64,000 nucleotides of DNA from Rhizobium sp. RM (GTDB lineage: Bacteria > Pseudomonadota > Alphaproteobacteria > Rhizobiales > Rhizobiaceae): assembly GCF_013390595.1 (NCBI RefSeq), contig NZ_JACAWV010000024.1, forward strand, positions 62,001 through 126,000. Reading direction: 5' to 3'. The translations under genes were made by a program, and so were the position numbers. The notes beneath the pieces are model-generated. The model saw only the letters and a list, made by a program, of their open reading frames with translations. It did not search any database and had not been told where the DNA came from. Below, piece by piece: positions 54,434-62,882 of this stretch (positions are counted from its first letter, which is position 1; every line of letters begins with the position of its first letter).

Positions 54434-55056
54434 CCCTCCACACCTCCGACTTCGCAGATCGCATCGATAATGTTGGAGTAGGCCCCGCATCGACAGAGGT
54501 TGCCGCTCATGCGTTCACGTAGCTCAGCGCGGTTTGCAACAACCGGTGACGTCAGGTCGCGTGTTGCATGACTTGGAATGTTTTCACTGATTTCCTCGAG
54601 AACCGCGACTGACGAGCAGATTTGTCCGGGAGTGCAATAACCGCACTGAAAGCCGTCATGAGCTACAAAAGCCTGCTGCATTGCATTTGGGTTTTGAGGG
54701 GTACCAAGGCCCTCGATCGTCGTGATCTCCTGACCTTGATGCATGATGGCAAGTGTCAGGCAGGCGTTTATTCTGCGGCCTTCAACGATCACGGTACACG
54801 CTCCACACTGTCCGTGATCGCATCCTTTTTTGGTGCCCGTCAGATGTAAATGCTCACGCAGCGCGTCAAGCAAAGTTACTCGATTGTCCAGTTGCAGATT
54901 GTGGGAGACGCCATTGACGCGAAAGCCGATTTTGCTCCGAAATTGTGTTGAGGGCTTGGACGTGTCCGCCTTCGAAAGATCCCGCGAGTCGCGAGCATTC
55001 GCTGTCGCCTCGGGAACATCGTTTCGACAGGTGACCATTTGCGCGTTGGACTGCAT
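54430..55056 (-). CDS. paoA: Aldehyde oxidoreductase, [2Fe-2S] subunit
   Basis: 208 residues. Plant-type ferredoxin site [20 protein letters not shown]...C and the second [2Fe-2S] site [11 protein letters not shown]...GNLCRCGAY. The N-terminal 45 residues are polar and lack the twin-arginine signal of E. coli PaoA, so this enzyme is probably cytoplasmic. ATG 55056 follows GGAG. First gene of the five-gene operon ending at 49670; no stress promoter was seen upstream. Confidence 0.9.
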   Translation of the reverse strand: MQSNAQMVTCRNDVPEATANARDSRDLSKADTSKPSTQFRSKIGFRVNGVSHNLQLDNRVTLLDALREHLHLTGTKKGCDHGQCGACTVIVEGRRINACLTLAIMHQGQEITTIEGLGTPQNPNAMQQAFVAHDGFQCGYCTPGQICSSVAVLEEISENIPSHATRDLTSPVVANRAELRERMSGNLCRCGAYSNIIDAICEVGGVEG

Positions 55057-55336
55057 CGTCAGGCTCCACTTTACTGGTTTGACAGAACGACCGATCGGCC
55101 TGAGGACCTAACGCTTCACCTTCACGATTGGTTACAAATTAATTGAAGGCTGTGGATGGGTTTTTAGAGCCGTGGACACCGAAGCAGCCACCGTCGGGCA
55201 AATTTTTGCCAGCACGTGTGCCGACGAAGTCCGGCGAGATGAAAGTTCGGGGCAACTGGTATCATGCGTCAGAAGTTGAAACGCGTCATTGCAACACATC
55301 TGTCGTCTCGCGTCGTGAGGCCGCGTCAGACCCCGA

Positions 55337-57145
55337 TCATATCTCCGACATGTCAGCTTCAATGCGGCATGTAACGCCGCCAACCGGGTAAAGGATTTCG
55401 GCTTTTCCTCGCAACTCCGCCGACAAAAGCCGCTCGACAAGCGTTGACCCAAAGCCTCTGCGTGTCGGCGCGTTGACGGCAGGGCCTCCGCTCTCCGTCC
55501 ACGAAATCCTGAGTCTCGAACTTCGAACGTCATGTTGCCATCTGATGGAGACTTGTCCCTCTGGGACGGACAATGCACCATATTTTACCGCATTTGTTGC
55601 CAGTTCATGCAATGCAAGCGACAACGAGATCACCGCTTTTGGGGGAAGAGGTACACGTGGCCCATCGATCTCGAAAACATCAATCGGATAGGGGGATATC
55701 GCCTGCAGCACGACCGATCTGAGATCGGCCCTGTACCAGTCACCCTGAACGAGAAGATCCTGCGCGCGGCTAAGAGAAGTTAGTCTGCTTGTGAAGGCGT
55801 CAACATTCTCCCGGTTTGACTGGTCTTTGCCCAACGTCTGCCGCGCAACGGCAATCACCGTTGCAAGGATGTTTTTTACCCGATGATGCAATTCATTTGT
55901 GAGAAGCGATTGAAGGCGTTCGGCCTCCTTTCGCGCGGAAATGTCATGCGCAAGTTTCGATGCGCCTATGACCCGTCCGGATATGTCGTGAATAGGGGAA
56001 ACGCTAAGAAGCACATCAACGATTGCTCCATTCTTGCAAATTCTTTTTGTCTCATAAGGTTCGACAACCCGCCCGGCTTTGACCCTGTTCAGGATCGAAG
56101 GTTCTTCATCTTGACGGTCCTCGGGCACCAGCATCAGCACAGATGCGCCTATCGCTTCGCTCTCGGCATAACCATAAAGCCGTTCGGCTGCAGCGTTCCA
56201 GCTTGTGATCTTCATGTCGAGGTCGATCCCGAGAATGGCATCGTTCGACGATGCGATCATTGAAGCGAGATGTCTTTCAGCCTCCTGAACGCTCTTTCGT
56301 TCCGTTATGTCGACGACGATCGCCACGGATTGCACGATCCTTCCCTTCTCGTCCCTGATGGCCGAGACTGAATTTGCAACCCACACCAAGCTTCCGTCCG
56401 GGCGAAGATACCGCTTCTCGGTATCGAAGCTTTCCCCAGTTTCAATCAACCTTTGAAAAAGTGCGCCGTTTCCAGGAAGATCATCCTCGAACGTGATGTC
56501 CTGCATGCGCATTCCTGCCAACTGTTGTGCAGAGCGACCAACAATCTCGCTATAGCGCTTGTTGACACTGATCAGCCTGCCCGACAGGTCCCCCAGAGCG
56601 ATACCAGCGGCGGACTGCGAGAATATTGCACGCAGCCGTTCCTCACTATTGCGAAGTGCGACATCAGATCGCACACGACTGGTGGTCTCGTTGACAATGC
56701 AGAATACGCCTTGGACGCACTTATCCTCATCGCGTAGGGGAGAATAGGAAATGTCGAAGTATACCGTTTCGGGGTAGCCATGGCGTTCAATGTAAAATGG
56801 TCGGTCTTTCGCCGCGACCGTTTCCCCGCTTTCAAGAACACGTCTCAAAAGCGGTTCCAGATCTGCCCACAGCTCGCTCCAATACTCTCGCGCCGGCCGT
56901 CCAAAGGCATAAGGATGCTTGTCACCGATCGTCGGCGCGTAAGCGTCATTGTAAAAAGCGACGAACTCAGGCCCCCAGAACATCACGATCTGTGCCTGAG
57001 ATGAGATCATGAGGTCGATCGCGACATGCAAGCAAGATGGCCATGTCGCTGGTGAGCCCAGTGAAGTCGAAGACCAGTCAACCGCCTCAAGCAGTTCGAT
57101 GACGCCGATATGGCTAGCTATTTCATCCTGCGCAGTCAGATCCAA
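55337..57145 (-). CDS. HWE-family sensor histidine kinase with three PAS domains
   Basis: 602 residues: three PAS/PAC units at about 20-160, 165-285 and 290-410, then the HWE kinase core. The phospho-acceptor motif is ELHHRVKNILATV (His420/421); the ATPase has HELATNAVKYGAL, WTESGGP and GFGSTLVERL. No membrane helix is present, so it is cytosolic; PAS domains could bind flavin, haem or another ligand. HWE/HisKA_2 kinases commonly feed PhyR in the general stress response. It starts with TTG 57145 after GGAGG; no upstream ATG is in frame. Confidence 0.88.
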   Translation of the reverse strand: MDLTAQDEIASHIGVIELLEAVDWSSTSLGSPATWPSCLHVAIDLMISSQAQIVMFWGPEFVAFYNDAYAPTIGDKHPYAFGRPAREYWSELWADLEPLLRRVLESGETVAAKDRPFYIERHGYPETVYFDISYSPLRDEDKCVQGVFCIVNETTSRVRSDVALRNSEERLRAIFSQSAAGIALGDLSGRLISVNKRYSEIVGRSAQQLAGMRMQDITFEDDLPGNGALFQRLIETGESFDTEKRYLRPDGSLVWVANSVSAIRDEKGRIVQSVAIVVDITERKSVQEAERHLASMIASSNDAILGIDLDMKITSWNAAAERLYGYAESEAIGASVLMLVPEDRQDEEPSILNRVKAGRVVEPYETKRICKNGAIVDVLLSVSPIHDISGRVIGASKLAHDISARKEAERLQSLLTNELHHRVKNILATVIAVARQTLGKDQSNRENVDAFTSRLTSLSRAQDLLVQGDWYRADLRSVVLQAISPYPIDVFEIDGPRVPLPPKAVISLSLALHELATNAVKYGALSVPEGQVSIRWQHDVRSSRLRISWTESGGPAVNAPTRRGFGSTLVERLLSAELRGKAEILYPVGGVTCRIEADMSEI

Positions 57146-57612
57146 TCCCCTCCGCGATTGTTCTCAAAACTCTACAACAGTTCGTTGACGGAACAAGCGG
57201 ATGGATAAAAACGTACAAAAAGTTCATGCGTGGTGGAGAACTCTGCCATCGCCGCTGCCAGCAAAAGAGCGCGAAATGGATACGGCTGGCGCGGAGCGCA
57301 ACATCCCGACCGTCTCTCTTCCTCCAATCATGGCGAAAGAAGTCAAATCAACTCCTCAAATCGCTACGGCTCCAAGGGAAGATCAAGCGAAGAGCGTTCG
57401 AATGACAAACTTCAACATGCGCAGGCGAGCTGATCCAAATTCTCCGCTGCTAGAAACTTTTCCTACCTCGACGTTCGTCCCGATTGCTGAGCAAGAATCT
57501 GTTTGGGCCCGATTCATCCGCATAAACTTCGGCTGCCAGCGCAGCCTTCTGAACCTCGAACTAGACAGAATGGCGTTTGCGTTGAAGCTGTGGCGCTGCT
57601 TTGTCAGGCATG
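57146..57612. other. Region between the HWE kinase and the broken genes
   Basis: Open frames on both strands (for example MDKNVQKVHAWWRT at 57201, plus) lack family resemblance. A GGAAC at 57192 is not followed by the -10 element. No gene is supported. Confidence 0.35.
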
Positions 57613-57898
57613 ATCGTCTGGCATGCGGCAGTTTGGCGCTCCACTCACGCCGGACGGCATCAACGCCCGCTGTGATCGCACTTCTCCAAGATGGCCCTCT
57701 GCCCCATGCTTCGCGAAGGGAATCTTCCAGATCGCGGCCTGCTCCTGTTTCCCGCAACGCCTCAAATAGCATTCCGGCCTGACGCAAGTCCTTTTCTTTC
57801 TTTGCCCTTCCAGCGGCATCATCTTGACGCTGGCCGGCCACGATCAGTTTGTGAACGGCGAACCGTGATGGATCGGGCACCACGACCGAGACTCCGGC
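57613..57898 (-). pseudogene. C-terminal fragment of a nucleotidyltransferase-fold protein
   Basis: On the minus strand GVSVVVPDPSRFAVHKLIVA then AKKEKDLRQAGMLFEAL and LREAWGRGPSWRSAI matches the C-terminal part of GSU2403-type nucleotidyltransferase-fold proteins. No N-terminal catalytic region is present; the frame upstream is antisense to the SDR fragment. The two fragments meet near 57893. Confidence 0.55.
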
Positions 57899-58306
57899 AC
57901 CATGCGCGCTGCCGTCCCCCATCTCAAGTCTTCGAAAGGATCGATCGTGAACGTCAGCTCCGTTTCGGGGACGGGCGGTGACTGGGGTATGGCGGCCTAT
58001 AATGCGGCAAAGGGAGGCGTCACAAACCTGACGCGGGCGATGGCTATGGACCACGGCAAGGACGGCGTTCGCGTGAACGCGGTCTGCCCGAGCCTGACGC
58101 GTACGGGAATGACCGAAGACATGATGGGCGACGACAAGCTGATCGCGAAATTCAACGAGCGCTTTGCATTGGAAGGTCCTGGCAAACCTGAAGATGTCGC
58201 AGCCGTCATTGTCTTCCTTGCCAGCGACGACGCCCGTTTCGTATCCGGCGTCAACTTCCCCGTGGACGGAGGGATGTCCGCCTCGAACGGTCAGCCGCCG
58301 CAATAA
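57893..58306 (+). pseudogene. Short-chain dehydrogenase lacking its N-terminal half
   Basis: The frame starts at ATG 57902 with MRAAVPHLKSSKGSIVNVSS, then AYNAAKGGVTNLTRAMAMDH, RVNAVCPSLTRTGMTEDM and SGVNFPVDGG. This is the second half of a classical SDR with the catalytic YxxxK (YNAAK) intact, but the N-terminal coenzyme-binding TGxxxGIG region is missing. A 134-residue protein could be made but would not bind NAD(P). Truncated by a recombination event at about 57893. Confidence 0.75.
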
Positions 58307-58498
58307 GGCGAGCGGTATGCACGGGACGTTCACCGCCGCTAAATCGTCGCGTTCGATCTTGATGACCATAATCAGGTGATTCAAGTTCCAAGCCCAGGGG
58401 GACTCGCGACGAGGCGGAGGCCGTCAAGGAAGCGTCAACCCAGAAAATTTCACACCATTTTTGTGTCGGCACGGAATCGTACAGAGCGTTGTCACGTG

Positions 58499-58523
58499 GG
58501 AACGTAAAGCTATTCTGCCCGTT
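58499..58523 (+). promoter_or_regulatory. EcfG-type stress promoter of the flavoprotein-MOSC operon
   Basis: GGAAC (58499-58503), 17 nt, GTT (58521-58523) with the consensus C (cGTT), 41 nt before ATG 58565. Confidence 0.7.
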
Positions 58524-58564
58524 TATCCCGGCCATTGAGTGAGAGCTTTCGTGTGGAGTTATAG

Positions 58565-60241
58565 ATGAATTGCAGAGTTTGCATTATTGGTTCAGGTCCA
58601 ACCGGAATTTATACTCTGAAAAGCCTCATTGAATGTCCTGCCGCATTGGAAATTATAGTGTATGAGGCAGAGCAAACCGCCGGAAAGGGTACGCCATACC
58701 TCCCCGATGCCAACGATCCTGTTATGCTGTCCAACATTCCAAGTATCGAGATACCACTTCTCAAGGAGACTCTCGTGGATTGGCTCCACCGTCAGGATGA
58801 CGGCTATTTGTCCCGATTTTCGATATTGCGGCGATACATCAATGAACGCGAATTTTATCCGAGGCTCGTTCTCGGCGACTACTTTCAAGACCAGTTTGTT
58901 CAACTTCTCGCACAGGGGAAGCGAAATGGACACGAAATAGAGGTATATCCCGGTCACCGCGTCGTCGATATAGAACTCCAAACTGATAGCATTCGAGTTC
59001 GAGTAGCAACACCTGATGAAAGCTTTGACTCGATTTTCCATCACGTGGTCATGGCAACCGGACATAACTGGCCCAAAAAAACGGAGGTCAGATCTGGTTT
59101 CTTTTCATCACCGTGGCCAGCTGCAGCGCTTCGACACGGGTGCCATGGTCGGTTAGGTGTTTTAGGTACGTCACTCAGCGCGATTGATGCGCTGTTAACA
59201 GTTGCAGCATGTAAAGGGTCATTTATCTTAGACGATACCGGCATCCTGCAATACGTTTCAAAATCTGAAAACACGGATTTTTCGGCAGTTATGCTATCTC
59301 GCAAGGGCTTGCTACCTGAAGCTGACTTCTATTGCCCCCTGCCCTATCAGGAGCCACGGGTTTGTACGAAGAAGGCCGTTGAAAAGGAAATCGCTGCGGG
59401 AGTGTCAGGCCTGCTTGATCGACTCTTCGACTTGTTCAGTCAGGAAATCCAAGCTTGCGATCCTGACTATGCGACGCAGATCGGCCTTGGAAGTTTGTCG
59501 GTCGATACATTCGCAGACGCCTACTTCAGCAACCGCTCGGCCAGCGATCCGTTCGTTTGGGCGGCGGAAAATCTGGCGGAGGCGGAAATTAACTTTAAGC
59601 GACGTTTCACGGTCCCGTGGCGCTATGCGATACTCATCACGCACGAGATCATCGAATTGGCAGTTCCCCATTTTGATACGATGGATCTGCAGCGCTTCAA
59701 CCGCTCTTTCAAAAGTATCTTTATTGACGATTACGCGACCGTACCACATCTTTCGATCAGGCGGCTCTTAGCGCTTCGAAATGCTAACCGACTGACCATC
59801 AAAAAGCTTGGTGACAACTACGACATCGGATTCGATGGACTTCTAAATGGCGCTAGGATCACCACTGCGGGCGATGAGGAAATCTTCGACACATTTATCG
59901 ATGCAACAGGACAAACGAGTTTATCGGCACATGAACTTCCTTTTCCGACACTGGTAGAACAGCGTGGTGTTCACGTCGCCGACAATCCAACTTCGGTTAC
60001 GATCCTGGCAGACGACGACGACATCCAACGGCGAGAGACTGGCGGTATAGCGCTAGACGAGCGATTTAGACCGCGCGGAAATATTCTCTGGTCGAACCGA
60101 CTGTACTGTGTCGCGATCCCGTTCCTGCTACACAGGCACCCGTTCGTGCAAGGCGTTACAAGTGCTGCGATGTTGGGGAAGACCGCCGCGGGCGCCATAC
60201 TGGAGGATGTCTCTACCTCAATCGAGCTTTTGGCAAGCTAA
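58565..60241 (+). CDS. FAD/NAD(P)-binding oxidoreductase
   Basis: 558 residues. The N-terminal dinucleotide fold CIIGSGPTGIYTLKSLIECP binds FAD; a second Rossmann-like turn is LGVLGTSLSAIDALL (about 200), preceded by VVMATGHNWP. C-terminal motifs include DTFIDATGQ and SAAMLGKTAAGAIL. This is the NAD_binding_9 type of flavoprotein, unlike a classical monooxygenase. The length is typical. Its stop (TAATG) shares one base with the MOSC gene start, so the two are translated together. Operon under a stress promoter. Substrate unknown. Confidence 0.85.
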   Translation: MNCRVCIIGSGPTGIYTLKSLIECPAALEIIVYEAEQTAGKGTPYLPDANDPVMLSNIPSIEIPLLKETLVDWLHRQDDGYLSRFSILRRYINEREFYPRLVLGDYFQDQFVQLLAQGKRNGHEIEVYPGHRVVDIELQTDSIRVRVATPDESFDSIFHHVVMATGHNWPKKTEVRSGFFSSPWPAAALRHGCHGRLGVLGTSLSAIDALLTVAACKGSFILDDTGILQYVSKSENTDFSAVMLSRKGLLPEADFYCPLPYQEPRVCTKKAVEKEIAAGVSGLLDRLFDLFSQEIQACDPDYATQIGLGSLSVDTFADAYFSNRSASDPFVWAAENLAEAEINFKRRFTVPWRYAILITHEIIELAVPHFDTMDLQRFNRSFKSIFIDDYATVPHLSIRRLLALRNANRLTIKKLGDNYDIGFDGLLNGARITTAGDEEIFDTFIDATGQTSLSAHELPFPTLVEQRGVHVADNPTSVTILADDDDIQRRETGGIALDERFRPRGNILWSNRLYCVAIPFLLHRHPFVQGVTSAAMLGKTAAGAILEDVSTSIELLAS

Positions 60242-61059
60242 TGCCAGGCTGGAACAGTGCTAACCATCAGGCGTTGAAGTCCAATGATTACGTTGGAAAA
60301 ATAGCGGAGATTTGGCGCTACCCTGTGAGTTCGCTTGGCGGTGAGCGGTGTGGCGCTAGTGCAATCGAAATCGGCGGGATAAGTGGTGACCGTCAGTACA
60401 CATTATTCGATCCAGAGACGGGAGTGGCAGCGGCGCCAGAAAAAGAAGTAAAATGGAGACCGGCTCTTTTTTTAAGTAGCACGCTCTCCAGCGGCACAAC
60501 CAGAATTCACTTTCCGAACGGGCGGGAGTTTGAAGTGGGAAGTCCGAATTTAGGCCCTGCGCTGGAGGCGCATTTTGGCTTTGAAGTCGCGATTGGTCGC
60601 AATGACCAGAAAAATAGTGACGACCCTCGTCTGCCTCTGGTTGCAAACAGATACAATGTAGCGCCGCTCCACCTTGTCACGACGTCGTCACTTTTAAAAC
60701 TCGCTCAGATCTCTCCGGAAACAACAATTGATCGGCGCCGGTTCCGACCCAATCTCGTAGTCGAAACGGGGCCTTCGGCGGAGTTTGTTGAAACGCAATG
60801 GGTCGGCGCAACACTGCAGTTGCGCGAGGTGTTAATGGAGGTATCCGAGCCGACGAAGCGCTGCGGCATGACGTTGGTCAGCCAACCTTCCCTCCCAGAG
60901 CAGGCCGATGTGTTGCGCAGCATCGTCAGGCATAATCAACGAAATTTCGGAATTTATTGTAACGTCATCTCGCCGGGTGAAATCAACGTCGGTGCCGCTA
61001 TCTCTATTACCAATATCCCTGCGTGTCCGAACACCTGCGGCGTTCAAAGGATTTGCTGA
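60241..61059 (+). CDS. MOSC-domain protein (mARC/YcbX-like)
   Basis: 272 residues: MOSC_N domain (IAEIWRYPVSSLGGERCGAS, SGDRQYTLFD), then the MOSC domain with RRRFRPNLVV and EPTKRCGMTLV. Cys208 is at the position of the Mo-coordinating cysteine of mARC (ACSRC). mARC/YcbX enzymes reduce N-hydroxylated compounds using an external flavoprotein; the flavoprotein here is the coupled upstream gene. The start overlaps the previous stop by one base. A GGAAC-N17-GTT string inside its first codons (60251-60275) is probably chance. Confidence 0.88.
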   Translation: MPGWNSANHQALKSNDYVGKIAEIWRYPVSSLGGERCGASAIEIGGISGDRQYTLFDPETGVAAAPEKEVKWRPALFLSSTLSSGTTRIHFPNGREFEVGSPNLGPALEAHFGFEVAIGRNDQKNSDDPRLPLVANRYNVAPLHLVTTSSLLKLAQISPETTIDRRRFRPNLVVETGPSAEFVETQWVGATLQLREVLMEVSEPTKRCGMTLVSQPSLPEQADVLRSIVRHNQRNFGIYCNVISPGEINVGAAISITNIPACPNTCGVQRIC

Positions 61060-61572
61060 GAAAAATTTAGCCATGTAGCATCAGACAGGACTAATTTCCT
61101 GCGGCCTCGAGTAGGCGGACTGCTGTGCCGGTGGTCATTGCTCTTGTAGATCAAGGCTTCATCGGACTTCAGGAGAGGTGCGCAGCCGGATTGATGACCA
61201 TCACGCGCGTGGTATATCCGGGCAAATAGATGCGTCGCCCCCGGCCCGGATATTGAAATACACGCGTCTAACCGTCTTGAACGCTCAACTTAGGCCGAAG
61301 CCATAACGCAGCCATTGCCTCATGTCGAGCTTGCATAAATTCGGTCTTGTCGCCGGCAAGGCTTAATGCTCAAAACAGGCCGTTGCGGCCATCGCCCGCA
61401 TACCAAACATTCGGCGTACATCCCGCGTGTGGAGACGAGACAGGATGAGGTCACCAACAGCCTGGGTCACAAATCTACGTTCATACAGCTCTCAAACGGA
61501 AATCCAGGCGCTTGGTTATCTTCGCTGCCAGATCCATGCCCGTGTCTACTTTTAATGTCATAACAAAGCTCG
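61060..61572. other. Intergenic region before the glycosyltransferases
   Basis: No gene is supported. It contains the inverted repeat at 61214-61253. Open frames near 61366-61563 have no family. Confidence 0.4.
61214..61253. repeat. Perfect 10-bp inverted repeat
   Basis: ATATCCGGGC (61214-61223) and GCCCGGATAT (61244-61253) are exact reverse complements with a 20-nt spacer. There is no T-tract, so it is not a standard terminator; it could be an operator, an element end or a chance palindrome. Confidence 0.6.
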
Positions 61573-61597
61573 GGAACCAACTGCTCTATCACTAGTT
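61573..61597 (+). promoter_or_regulatory. EcfG-type stress promoter of the glycosyltransferase genes
   Basis: GGAAC (61573-61577), 17 nt, GTT (61595-61597; aGTT), 26 nt before the GTG start at 61624. Confidence 0.6.
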
Positions 61598-61623
61598 CGC
61601 GAATGGAAGATCAACTCTGAGTC

Positions 61624-62790
61624 GTGAGCACAGCCATGAACGCCAGTTTGCATAACGGTAAGGAGATGGTCGTAGTAATAAGCGATTTTCAGGATGGCAT
61701 CGAAGAATTTGAAGCGATCCCATCGGTAGACTGGTTTCGCGATCAATGGCTTTCCGGCGCACGTGGAGCGCCGCCCCACAAGTTACAATCGGTTCGACCG
61801 ATCGAGGTTGTCGGGGGCTACTTAGACCGGTTGCCACTCTCGCTTTTAAAATCCGGTATAGTGTCGCATGCGGAAATCTGGAGCCATTGGAGAGGCACAA
61901 ACCCTCCGATCGAATCCGTCCATTCGGGCGTCGCCATCCGACGTCGAGCCTTCCGGATGAACGGCCCTTCGGCCCCTTTTTCCTCCAACGATATGTTGGG
62001 CTTTATTGCAGCGTTTGGCCCTCCATCTATTCTGTGCGTCTGGGGCTTGGGTGTTGATGAAAGCATTCTGAAAGTGTGTGATACAAGTTTTAAGATTTAC
62101 AACTCCATCGACGTTCCAGCTCTTCGTGTTCCGCCAGACGTTAGCCGTCACTTCGATCTAGTTTTGACTGGTGCTGATTGGCAATCCGACGAGGTGTTAG
62201 CGCGGCATCCGTCTATGCTGACAGCTGTAATGCCGATAGGCCCAGAGTTTGCGTCGGACATGACGTTTCGCCCGCTGGGTCTTCAGAAACATTATGACAT
62301 CATCTACGTGGCTGCCGCTCAGGCTTACAAGCGTCACGACATACTTTTTGCAGCCCTCGCGAGATTGCCCCGTTCGCTCCGAACATTGTGCGTTTGTGGC
62401 TATGGGGAGATGGCGGATGATTTGCACCGTAAGGTTCAAGAACTTGGTCTCACGGTTGACTTCGTGGATCCACCCGGCCTGTCGTTCGAAGGCGTTAACC
62501 GCACCATGAATATGGCTAAGATGGGTGTGGTATGTGGTATTGACGACGGCGCGCCAGCGATACTGACCGAATACATGCTCGCCGGCATTCCCGTGCTTGC
62601 CAACAGTCACCTTCGGTGTGGGCTGCAATACATTACCCCAGAAACGGGAATGACCGCCTCTCCTGAGAATTTTCATGAAGGAATAAGACAGGTTCTAAAC
62701 CGTCTCGACCACTTCCAACCAAGAAGCACAGTGTTGCGTCATTGGACTTGGCGGCACAGCGTCCAGAGGCTTCAAGAGCTTCTGAATTAA
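61624..62790 (+). CDS. Glycosyltransferase, GT-B fold
   Basis: 388 residues. An N-terminal domain of unknown acceptor specificity (MVVVISDFQDGIEEFEAIPS, ILCVWGLGVDESILKVC) is followed by a GT4-like donor domain: HYDIIYVAAAQAYKRHDILF, LCVCGYGEMADDL, and APAILTEYMLAGIPVLANSH in the donor-binding loop (EYMLAG). It likely adds a sugar to an envelope polysaccharide or lipid. GTG 61624 or ATG 61636 is the start. It is first in a run with the next glycosyltransferase. Confidence 0.8.
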   Translation: MSTAMNASLHNGKEMVVVISDFQDGIEEFEAIPSVDWFRDQWLSGARGAPPHKLQSVRPIEVVGGYLDRLPLSLLKSGIVSHAEIWSHWRGTNPPIESVHSGVAIRRRAFRMNGPSAPFSSNDMLGFIAAFGPPSILCVWGLGVDESILKVCDTSFKIYNSIDVPALRVPPDVSRHFDLVLTGADWQSDEVLARHPSMLTAVMPIGPEFASDMTFRPLGLQKHYDIIYVAAAQAYKRHDILFAALARLPRSLRTLCVCGYGEMADDLHRKVQELGLTVDFVDPPGLSFEGVNRTMNMAKMGVVCGIDDGAPAILTEYMLAGIPVLANSHLRCGLQYITPETGMTASPENFHEGIRQVLNRLDHFQPRSTVLRHWTWRHSVQRLQELLN

Positions 62791-62882
62791 TCTTAAGCTA
62801 TCTACCGCTCGCTCGGGAACTTGGTCGCACAAGCGTTGTTCGATGAACGGCCGCTTCGAAGCGGTGAGCTTTGAGGTGTTCC

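Noticed and set aside
57383..58384. Long minus-strand open frame of 333 codons
   Set aside because: Its first half is antisense to the SDR fragment; only the middle (57613-57898) resembles a protein family. It is not one gene.
60251..60275. GGAAC-N17-GTT with consensus C inside the MOSC gene
   Set aside because: It lies within the first codons of a gene already covered by an upstream promoter, and no start codon in frame follows soon enough. About two chance matches are expected in the window.
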